Positions 25,287-35,679 of a DNA stretch of 64,000 nt are shown here, one piece after another. Source of the stretch: Antedon bifida (Eukaryota > Echinodermata > Crinoidea > Comatulida > Antedonidae); the NCBI GenBank assembly GCA_963402885.1, contig OY727102.1:4340001-4404000 (forward strand), written 5' to 3'. Under the pieces are notes generated by a model. It had not been told where the DNA came from. It did not search any database and saw nothing but the letters and a program-made list of their open reading frames with translations. Made by a program: the position numbers and the translations under genes. Each line of letters starts with the position of its first letter. The first letter of the stretch is position 1.

Positions 25287-27092
25287 TTATGAGACAGGCT
25301 GGGGCTTTAGCATTACCATTGGAATTTTTTTCTGACGGATACAATTATCACAACACCATACAGCAAGTTCCTCCTTGCGTAAGAGATTGTATGCAAACTC
25401 TGTTAAACCTGTACACCGTTTGTGATACCAGATGTCACAGCCGCCCTCACACATGATTGCCGTGTCCGTGTCCTGGACTTCCTGTTGACACATTCCGCAG
25501 GGGTAAGATGATTGACGATTCATATTAGGATGAAACATGAGGGATTGCAATGAGCCGTTATCAACACCAGTGTAGTTTGGTTGTGTTGGTTGCTGGAACG
25601 AATTAATATTGGTGTATGGGCCCAGTCTCTGCGGATTCATCTTCGGAAAGACGGAGAAGTTGGAGGCTGGGCTGTCATCAAACGGATTACAAATGGTGAT
25701 GTTCTCTTCTTTTGGCTTTGGCGGTATTACAGATGAAAGTGCCTTTAAATAACAAAAAAAGAGTAAACTTTCATAGGTAAAATATTAATAATAATATGAT
25801 ACTATGTATACTTTATTTGTGATGGGGAATTTGTTTATGTTAGTAATGCATTTAAATAACAAAAAAAGAGTAAACTTTCATAGGTAAAATATTAATAATA
25901 TGATACTATGTATACTTTATTTGTGATGGGGAATTTGTTTATGTTAGTAATGCATTTAAATAACAAAAAAAGAGTAAACTTTCATAGGTAAAATATTAAT
26001 AATAATATGATACTATGTATACTTTATTTGTGATGGGAAATTTGTTTATGTTAGTAATGCATTTAAATAACAAAAAAAGAGTAAACTTTCATAGGTAAAA
26101 TATTAATAATAATATGATACTATGTATACTTTATTTGTGATGGGAAATTTGTTTATGTTAGTAATGCATTTAAATAACAAAAAAAGAGTAAACTTTCATA
26201 GGTAAAATATTAATAATAATATGATACTATGTATACTTTATTTGTGATGGGGAATTTGTTTATGTTAGTAATGCATTTTAGTAATGCATAGCAATTCACC
26301 CTACCCATAGTCAAGAATTATGCTTAATTAGTGAATTTTACTTATGCAAGATGCTTGTATTTGGGTATACTCTACCTGAGAAGGTGTACGTTTTTGTCGT
26401 TTGGTAGTTGGGCTCAATGGCTGGCTTAATCCTCTTCCACTGTCTTGGCTCTCTCGATCGCTGTCAGTGGAAGCTGTAAAAAAAAACAAGAAAGTACCAC
26501 AATCAAAAATGTTTGATACAAACAAATGCATAAAAAATAGTGGACAGTTTACACAGAGAGGTATAAAAATATTACAGCACCTCCCTGGAACAGTTTAGTC
26601 TCAATTTTCATCTGATCTGTCGACCGATGACTAAACATGTAATACTCCTGGGACTAGCTACCTCTATCTAGGTCTAATTTAATTAGTTTTTTTAATTAAT
26701 GAAATAATACAAAACAATAAATTATTATTGATATATCAATTTTTAGATTAATTGAAACAGGCCCTTCTAGGCTAGGCCTACCTACATAATTCTTAGTTGC
26801 ATTAATCTTAGACTTAACTCTTAAGCTTATTCTTAAGAAAGTAAAAACCTAGGCCTAGCCTACTCTACGACCAGCTAGTACAGAATCCACTTATGCTCCC
26901 CTTATGCCTAGGCCTCTTAAGTCTTATGATCTTTTTATAGGCCTGCACTACGTCCAGGGCCGCCCGAGGTCAAATACGACGTCCCCCAACAACAAGCAAG
27001 TTTCTGTAGTTTTTGGGAGAGGTTGTATTGCATATAATACATTATTAAAACTTACTTCTAAACCGTTTAGGAGGTCGCCTCTCTCTTGGCAT
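25287..27092 (-). CDS. PYGO: Pygopus, PHD-finger co-activator of beta-catenin/TCF
   Basis: A nuclear Wnt co-activator that bridges BCL9/Legless and histone H3K4me (family knowledge). Three coding exons: 27092-27056, 26473-26376 and 25742-25287. They join in phase to 591 nt, or 196 residues. It begins MPRERRPPKRF, like other Pygopus proteins (MPRE). A basic NLS (TTKRQKRTPSQ) is near residues 35-45, and the NPF motif of the N-terminal homology domain is at residues 64-66 (NPFDD). The PHD finger spans about 125-182, with the zinc ligands visible as C-x2-C, C-x3-C, H-x2-C and C-x2-C, plus the AVWCCDNC ending. It is under half the length of vertebrate Pygopus, because the long Pro/Gly/Asn-rich middle is reduced to about 55 residues. 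Exon 2's acceptor requires a split codon from exon 1, which fits exactly. The neighbouring plus-strand TIR gene is divergent. Confidence 0.95.
25745..26276. repeat. 107-bp tandem repeat, five copies, in the second pygopus intron
   Basis: Near-identical units (period 107 bp; one of 104 bp lacking AAT) start at TTAAATAACAAAAAAAGAG words at 25745, 25852, 25956, 26063 and 26170. The first unit abuts the exon 3 acceptor. The junction reads GCCTTTAAATAAC there and GCATTTAAATAAC in every other copy, so on the minus strand the AG dinucleotide survives only at the true splice site. Very low divergence suggests a recent expansion. Confidence 0.95.
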
Positions 27093-29393
27093 TAAGACTA
27101 TTTCGGCTACTATATTTAAATCACTACCTCATCTATGAAGTGGTAGTAGTTATTTAGAGCCTTATATCCATAGGCTAGGCCTAGCCTTACTATTTACGCC
27201 CCTTTCCAGGACCTTTTTATGGTCTGCAGAACATCGCATGCCGTGTGTCAATGTGTTGGCAAAAACGTTACGTTACATAGATAAATGGAACTGGCAACTA
27301 ACTATCGCTATATTGTCTACCTACGTTAAATTCAATTTGCAGTTGTTAAATAACAACAGCTAGCAATAACAAATTGTATGAATCTACTGATTGATTCTGT
27401 ATTTTTTAAACGAGATTAGTAATTAAAGACTACACTGAGATGAAAAGTGATTTCCGACTCATTTCTAATTATGAACCCATTGAATAAATGGACGAGTCCA
27501 TGGCTGTCTTAATTTTTAAGGGAGATTGGGGGTGGGGGACAAACATCTTTGATCGGCACAGCATACCACATTTTGAAATGTGAGAAAGTATCTGTTCATA
27601 ATTTTTTCCATATCATAAATGTTTGGTACAGTGCACTTTCCATTGAAAAAGAAGAAAATAAGGGTGTAGGTACTCCTACTTTTTTTATGAAGCAAATTAC
27701 ATTAAGTGATTATAGACCTAATAATATCAAAACCAATTAATATAATAATAGTAAACAATAATATAATGTTTCATTAAGATTGAGAACGAATTATTATCAT
27801 CTCAGTGACAGGTCCATGTTCCATGGAAGCACGAACTCAAGACATAAACAAATCTGACTCGGCAATTGAAAGCCATCTTTATGGAACTTGGGCATCATTT
27901 ATCAGGTGTATCAAACCATAAACAAATATATATGTAGGGCTTTATATAAATCCAAAGGCAAATTACTGAAAAAAATGACAATGCTGTGGGTATGCTGTAG
28001 GGCTTTATATATATATATATTTCTGATTGCAGTCCAGTAGGCCTATAAAAACATCACTTACCTCATATTCCTCTGCTTAGGGATTGGTGTCCTATGTTTG
28101 TGTTGCTTAAACAAGGTGATTATTGCAATGTATACTGCTGCAGATGCAATGCATTCTACAAAGCCGTTATTGTACTTTTTTAATTTAAGGAGTAGGAAGC
28201 AATTGGCATTGTGACGTCACAATTATAATTATACGGTGTATAGATCTTGAAAGAAACTATCAATGAGTTATTTTACGCTTGAATTTAGTTAATTTTTTGC
28301 AAAGGTATTGGTCAGTATGACGCGCGCGAGTGTATTTGAAACTAGACAACGTTTAGATGAACGAGTGAGTCGTGTTGATTCAAGCACTAACACACATCCT
28401 GCGTTATTTAGTGCCTAATAAGAAACCTATACATCTACCCTAAGCAAGAAATAATATTTTTCATATTTTCATCATTTTTCTCCCGCTACCTCAGTACGCT
28501 ACCTCAGTCCGCTACCTCAGTCCGCTACAACACATTTCCAATGTCATTTTCTTTTGGACACTAAATCTGTGGTGGATTGGAAGCAACGCATTCAACCAAC
28601 AAGCCACCTTTCTCTGGTCCAAGATTTACTAACGTTAGACAGGATGTTCCAAACAGTATACTGTTTTTTTTATATAACAGTATATTGCAGAAATGTAGCC
28701 TATCCTAATTAAAAAACACGATAGTTGTAATAATGTTATAATTTTCTTCGTATAGGACTAGTTTTTTGTCAAAATATTGATTACGATTGAAAGGTTATAC
28801 AGTATCTAATCTCATTTTAATTATTGCATATTATTTTATCCTTGCATTGCATATGGATGGAGATTATCGGTTCTGAAAATTAATCAACGTAAAAGCTCAT
28901 CACTTTGCGACCAACTATGAATTATGCGTGAATCTGATGTCTTATATCATAATTGTCTCGTTTTTGTTTTTCCGAGCTATTTAATCAAGAAAGTGAAACT
29001 CACTGATTGGTTGACTTGTAAAAATCAGATTAAATCATACCGTAAACATACTACAGTATCAGATTGTTAGTTGATAGTGACTTGATTAAGGTGCGGTCAA
29101 TGCAAGTTGGTAAGTTGTTTTTCCAATGTTTAGATTATACATAACACTTTTGTTGAAAATGAAATAATTTCAGCCCTGGTATAAGTACAATGGCTTCATT
29201 TTTTTTTTATCAGCTTATGAGCGGACACCGAATTCGTCCGGGCGGAGGAAGAGTTAAGGGAGAAACCACGTATTTTCTGGGTGTTGTTTCTTAACCAATG
29301 TGCCACATCTCATTGACAACAGAATAAGATACCCTGTTGTTTCCGTCTTTTGAATTCAGCTTTTTGAACACAAAAACAAAAGAAGTAAAAAGC
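27093..29393. promoter_or_regulatory. Divergent region between pygopus and the TIR/death gene
   Basis: This 2.3-kb interval separates two start codons pointing away from each other. It holds TAGGCC-type words, a TA microsatellite at about 28009-28021, and three 13-bp repeats of CGCTACCTCAGTC at about 28484-28520. No coding exon is evident. The 63-codon frame at 27549 is unsupported. Confidence 0.45.
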
Positions 29394-32300
29394 ATGGACC
29401 CAACATCAAGGCATAGTCGATTTAAAACTACCGGTTATGTTTTGATGACATACGATTACTCTGATGAGAAGTAAGTTTATCTTATTACTTATTTTCTTTC
29501 GATATATTTCCATTTCTTTTATACATCAACTCAACTTGTGAATTCAAAGCAAAACGCTTTACTGATTTGTCATATTTTCAAACTTATACATTTATAAATT
29601 ATGTACATTGATGATGACATAACCTTTGTTAGTGATACACTGAATATTGTTTCTTTTGCCGATGATACAACTTTATTTTATTCAAACAAAAATATTGATT
29701 TATTAGTAAATACCTTTAATTTAGAATTAAATAAGATTGAAAATTGGTTCTCTTCTAATAAATTATTGATTAATACTTCAAAAACAAATTTCATTATATT
29801 TCACTCCCATCGTAACAGGCATAAATTAAGTAACAAAAACATTCAAGTTGTTCTAAATGGTAAAAATCTGGACCGGAAAAACGAAACTTTATTTCTTGGA
29901 ATTTTAATTAATGAAAACTTAAATTGGACCGGTCATCAGAAAAATATTTCAATCAAAATGTCTAAATGCATTGGTGTTATAAACCAGATAAAATATTTTT
30001 TTCCTCAACACATTTTACTTTCTTTGTATAATTCGCTTATATTACCACATTTACTTTATTGCAATATTATATGGGCAGCTGATTATCCTTCAAATTTACA
30101 TAGAATTTTCATTTTACAAAAACGTGTTGTTCGATTATTAAACTTTGAACAATCTACATCTGCATCAGAACCTTTGTTTAAAAAACTTAAAATTTTAAAA
30201 ATATATGACCTTCATAAACTTCAAGTTACTTCTTTTAGGCCTATGTTTGAATATGTTACTGATTTATTACCAAAGTCTGTTTCAATGTTATTTTCAAATC
30301 GTTTATTAGATCATACCTATAACATAAGAAATCCGCATAAATTGTATGTTCCATTTGTTAAACTTAGAAAAAGCCAGTTTTTTATTACTTACTTAGGACC
30401 AACGTATTGGAATAATCTAGATTCAACTGCCATAAATCATTTATATACTGTAAATTTATTTAGAAAGCATATAAAAACCCTTTATTTATCTTGTTACCAA
30501 ACCTACTAAATATGTTGCGCATTGTATAATTTATTTAATTGTATGCGATGTATTTGTATATTTATACGGTACCGTTCTTATTTTTGTTTGAATTTTTATT
30601 ATTATTTTAGGGGTCAATGTGAGACAAGTTTTACTTCTAATTTTGATCCCTGAGATGGTCTTATATTAATTGTTTATTATTGTTTATTGTAATATTGTTT
30701 GTTATATATTGTGACCATCTTAAATAAATGTTATTGAACTTGATGTTACTAATGTAATCCTTTTGGTTATAATAACATTAACATACATAATCAAATGAGT
30801 CGTATGCTGTACTACAGAAGCATAGTTGAAGGTTGATATAGATTGTATAGTGTGCGTGTTCTAACGAGTATTTGGACTGAAAAAATAGACTAAGAAATTC
30901 GAATTTTTTAGTCTATTTTTTTTTTTTGATTTTTCAGGAATGTTAAAAAAATATGGAATCATTTGTTGGAACATGGAATTGCGGTCCGAGCTGACATCGA
31001 CGTATCTGAAGATCTTATATTAGATAGTTTGTCAGATAGCGTTAAACACGCTGTAGCTATTATCGTGTATCTATCCGAGATAAATATGGAAAATAATGTT
31101 TGCAAAACAAGTAAGAAATAGTTAATAGCATTGTATTACATAACACACTCAATTTGTGTTGTTATTTATGCTAAGTACAGCTGCATTATCTATAATTGTG
31201 GATACGTAAGTACTCCGAGGGTCGTCTCATACAGTGCTTAAGTGGGTATACGTCGCGTTATTAGATCAACATTGTTAAATCACTTAAGAAAGGCCAAAGA
31301 GCACAAATTAATGTTCTTTCTATCAACTGTATACAGTATGTTGTTTAACACAATATGACCAATTGCTTTCTAGATTTTTTTCTTAAATGTAACCATATTT
31401 CCTATTTTGTTGCATTTTTTAAAGAAAGATAATTTAATTGTCGATACTGCAATTTATTCAAGTATGTAGGTATAGTTGTCTGTACAATAAACCAATCATC
31501 GTTGTTAACATGGAAACAGAGTTTCAGCAGATTTACGGATGGGTTGCTGAACTTCAAAGATGTTACCAAAACTTACAACTTTTACAAATCTCTCAATTTG
31601 GAACGTCAATTTCTAGTATACTGGAAGAAATAGTTAAAATCGTGAAAAGTCATGGCGGTATATCTAGTACTAAGAAGGTAACGTAACAAGTTTAAATTAA
31701 GCTATTCTGGCCAAGATATTTACAACATTGATGCAATTGTTTTAGCTATAAATGACATGATATAATGTTAAGATTAACTAAAACAGAAACACTAAATACT
31801 TTTACATGAAAAATGATCAAGTCGCATTTAAGAAATGAGCAATTACGTCCGAAGAAACGAATAATTATTTCTAGTCAATTCCCTCTCAATTATAAATATT
31901 GCATTTATACTACAATTATTGGTTGCTTTTAATTAGAAGGTAAATCAACCAATACAACTTTCTGTTAGCTTTCACCAGTAAACCAACTTCCAACACCAAC
32001 AGAAGTTACGATTAGCAAGCAAGTGTCAGTTACAAGGAACCAAGTCGAAACGTCATCATCTCGAAGAATTAGAAAATTAGGGCGTGTACATAATAAACCT
32101 CTAGTAGATATCTTAACGCAACACCCAGTCTTAAGAGAAGAACTTCATACGTTAAAAGAAAGACAACGAAAAGAAAATTTGCAACGGTAAGTAAATAACT
32201 AAAATATTGAATTATGAACTGTATCTAAATGTTTTCCAATATCATAGGCAGATTGTGCGATACAGCAACACACATGTTTCACATGCGAGCCTGTAAAATA

Positions 32301-35300
32301 GACCCTACTCAACACATAACCTAACTTTCCATTCGAATACAGTATAATATAGTACCGCATGATACACATGTGATGCTGATTGCGGAATTTGTCTATGATA
32401 CTGGAAAATTTCGTCATATGGAGCACGATACATCACTGAAAATCGGGTGGATTTGTGTCTGGTTTTAAAGCTATTTAGACAGTGCATCTTTAGCAAAAGT
32501 CCTTAACTATATCTTATATTTGTCAGATTCATGGATGACAAAACCGACGAACTGTTGTGCCTTGTTTCCACCTCTCTGGATGATGCTGTTACCAACGTGT
32601 CAAATGTGTCCAATACCGTTCATCTACCACTACAAGATGGCGAGGAACTTATAAGTGATATTATAAAGATAGACATGACTGAAAACGTCTATAAGGATTC
32701 ATTAATTACAATTCAAATACCTATTCGTCATCACCAAAGCGTGACGTCAGAACGACTTATCGTCAAGTCTTCTATTGATGATGGTACAAGCTGGAATACA
32801 GTCACCACCTCATCAATCGTAAACCATCAGGTAAGCCTATGTGTACATTATTTCATTTAAAATGTCTATAATAAATATTTTTTTTAAATAAAATACGATA
32901 TCAATTACAAACCAACAGTGTGTTTGAAAAGAAGCAATTGGATAAGTGAGACGTCAAAAGAAGTCTTCCGATTTTGTGTAATTCCAAGTCTGGTGTAATA
33001 ATAATAAAACAATAATTATTATTATTACTTTTCTAAACCTTCAGGAAAAACCTGTTTGCAAAATAGAAGACACACCGTTTGGAATATATTGTATTGTCAT
33101 TGGGTTGGAGAGAGATAGAGTAACGATTGACAAAAACGGTGGTAGTATCAGTTCGCATACTGAACCTCAAGTGCGTTTAACGTTTGATCCGAATAATCTA
33201 TGTACGTCAGAAAAGGTGCAAATTATGGTAAGTGATTCGGAATAGACATAACGCATAACGCATGTCACAGTTTTCTAACAAATGGCAATAGCAGTAATCT
33301 TGTTATGTTGGCGAGTATGATGTATTAATCTGAAGTTGTGCAACCAACTACCAACATATTCAACACTATATACACATAATAGGACAACCTACATCCAATT
33401 TCTGTTTCACATATTCTAACGTAATGTAATAGATGTTCCGTTTTCGCGAACCACCCAACCCGACGTGGTGACGATTTCAAATCTAAATTCTTATTTTCTA
33501 GGTCCAACCGATAACTAACCATTCTTCGAACTTGAATCAACACAAGGTGGTATCTTACAGTCCTTTCTTAATTGTTGAACTAACAATGAGTAACGCAACA
33601 AGTGTTGTCCTACCAGTTAAAATTACACTTCCAATTCGAAACCACGACAATACTAATGCAGAAGACAAGCATCATCGACCTCGTACGGCTCCAACTGGCA
33701 AAAAACATGAAAAGTCAGAAATGTCATCAATCCATGTTCTTTCCAAATTACACACAGGATCATGGAGAACATGTGATGTTTTTGATATTCAAAAACCTAA
33801 TGATGGCACTATCTCTTTTCATACGAATAAACTAAACAAAAGGTTGGTAGGTTTTGTTACGTAATTTACATATTTATAACAGGTCATCAGAATAATTATT
33901 GATACAGAAAAACAGAAAAAACTAAACTATGAAACACCTGTTATTAGCCTAAACATTATCGCTTCCAAAAACAACCAGAAAACATACGTTTCAGCAACCT
34001 ACGTATGTAAGAAATCCCACGCTAAATTTTACCTTACTTATTGATGAGTTAAAAACATTTTACGTGATATTAAACACCCTTATGTATACTCATTTGACAA
34101 TTGTACGATTTCAAAGTGTCACAATCTATGAGTTTCAAATATCACACATTATTCCGAGTAAATGACACTCATGAAAAGACTTAAATAAGTTGACAAACGA
34201 ATAATATAAGCCTATTGCCTTTTCAGAAACAAAATGGTTGTCATCGAAACAAATTCGACCGATCTTCTGCCTGACGTAGCTAACATTCTGGAAAACACAT
34301 TTGCACAACAAACTGCAAACGTTATTCTCCACCACCATAAAGACAATGAAGACAATTTTATAACAAGAATTGTTGTAAGTGCACAATGCAAAGACGCAGT
34401 GGTAGAACTTAAGGAAGACAACTACTGCGGACCTCCAGCACCAAGTAAAGACGTCATGATCCAAGAAGGCCAACTGGTCAAGATCGCCCTAGAAGGCAAT
34501 ATAAGAATCGTTGGTAGAAACGAAATTACTTTTCGGTTTTATAAAAATGTGCGAGTGAAGGAAGAGTTTTTGGTAGAGTCTGTTGACCCACAAAAGGATG
34601 TTAATCGTCGGTGTTATCTGGGCAAATGTATGTATTACGTAAACAAATTGGAAAGGTATGAGAACCATTTAAGCAAACGTAGGAATGCTGAAAGCACATG
34701 GGAAGCTCTGGTGGGGTTTGATATTAGTCTTAAGGTATGTGAAATAATTCAGTTTTAAATAGTCCTTCCTAATGAATAATAGATGCCATGATTTGTTTCG
34801 TCAATGGACAAACACATTCACTCATATTGTAAGAGTATAACAGATTTATTACCTCGTCTTTTCCCCATATTCTTCCGTTCTTGTTTAAAATTAATATTTA
34901 AAAAGTTAATATTTCAATTTTATGTAGTATACACTTAGTCTTGTTTTCCTTAGTGTTTTTGGTTCTACAATTGTTTATATTGCAAAATTTATTACTTAAA
35001 CACGTTTACATCTCAGAAATATGGAATGACGTTACAACGAGAAAGAATTCGTTCAGAAGAGCCACATAGTAACGGTTAGTTTTGTAAACCTCTAAACTCA
35101 AGTTAGAGTTAGCAGTGTGTTGGTGGTTTGAATATAAGAGTGGATTTGGAAGTGACATTCTTAGTTTAAAATGAAAGTGGTTGTAATGAAGATGAATACA
35201 AGTATGTGATTACGATGATGATTGTTGAAAGATAATAATTACCATAATGGTAATGACGATGTTGTAACGATTACTAGTAGGACGACACTATCAAAGACAT

Positions 35301-35679
35301 CGATAATTCAAATAACGTCTGATCAGTAATAAAATGTACTAACAGTAATCAAAATTGTATATTTACAGATTTAGGCCTAAGCCTATTGTCCGAAAACTTA
35401 ATTCTGGAGCTAACTGACAAATTAGGAGTTGAGTGGACTCGACTCGGTATTCATCTTGGATTGTCTAACGCACAAATTCAACGATTGAAACTCGATTACA
35501 GCCATACAAGAGAACGTAGTTTTGAGATGTTGATGCGATGGTGTCATTCAACACACGGAGACTTGAAAAAGATTCAACAATTATCATGCGCACTGATTAA
35601 AGAAGGTAGATGCGATTTATCGCAATGGTTGTTAAAAGAGACCGGAATAAACTACAGACCACGAGCTACATCAAAATGA
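29394..35679 (+). CDS. TIR-ZU5-ZU5-UPA-death domain protein
   Basis: A predicted intracellular signalling adaptor. Ten coding exons: 29394-29470, 30938-31110, 31463-31677, 31969-32186, 32527-32830, 33045-33227, 33502-33842, 34227-34734, 35017-35074 and 35369-35679. They join in phase to 2388 nt, or 795 residues. Residues about 14-150 form a TIR domain: GYVLMTYDYSDEKNVKKIW, AVRADIDVSEDLILDSLSDS, AIIVYLSE, NKPIIVV and a terminal FGTSISSILEEI. Exon 4 is a basic linker. Residues about 260-325 match the latter half of a first ZU5 (LITIQIP, then ERLIVKSS...GTSW). A second ZU5 follows (GGSISSHTEPQVRLTF, about 350-500), then a UPA-like region (about 505-655) and a death domain (about 700-785, with LGVEWTRLGIHLGLSNAQIQRL and MLMRW). 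This C-terminal order is that of ankyrins and PIDD1. Exon 3's acceptor is poorly pyrimidine-rich but is the only in-phase choice I found. An AATAAA at 35744-35749 ends the gene. Confidence 0.85.
29597..30745 (+). mobile_element. 5'-truncated non-LTR retrotransposon in intron 1 of the TIR/death gene
   Basis: An intact frame of 302 codons at 29601-30509 encodes the C-terminal half of a LINE reverse transcriptase: the catalytic block VSFADDTTLF, then NKLLINTSKTNFIIF, LGILINENLNW, SLYNSLILPHLLYCNIIW and LGPTYWNNL. It starts in mid-domain with a stop codon just upstream, as expected for 5' truncation during target-primed reverse transcription. A 3' UTR of about 235 bp ends near the repeated GTGACCATCTTAAATAAATG...TTGAACTTGATG. 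Lack of stops or frameshifts suggests a young copy. The clade (Jockey/CR1-like) is inference. Confidence 0.88.
30881..30920. repeat. 40-bp near-perfect palindrome beside a splice acceptor
   Basis: Arms AAAAATAGACTAA (30881-30893) and TTAGTCTATTTTT (30908-30920) surround GAAATTCGAATTTT, so the whole 40 bp is self-complementary with one mismatch. It ends 17 bp before the first base of exon 2 of the TIR/death gene, and its 3' arm supplies most of the acceptor's T-run. Confidence 0.85.

Noticed and set aside
31438-31462. Upstream extension of TIR/death exon 3
   Set aside because: An in-frame TAA at 31435-31437 and the phase requirement from exon 2 leave 31463 as the only consistent exon start I found.
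34135-34473. Minus-strand 112-codon frame
   Set aside because: Antisense of exon 8 of the TIR/death gene.
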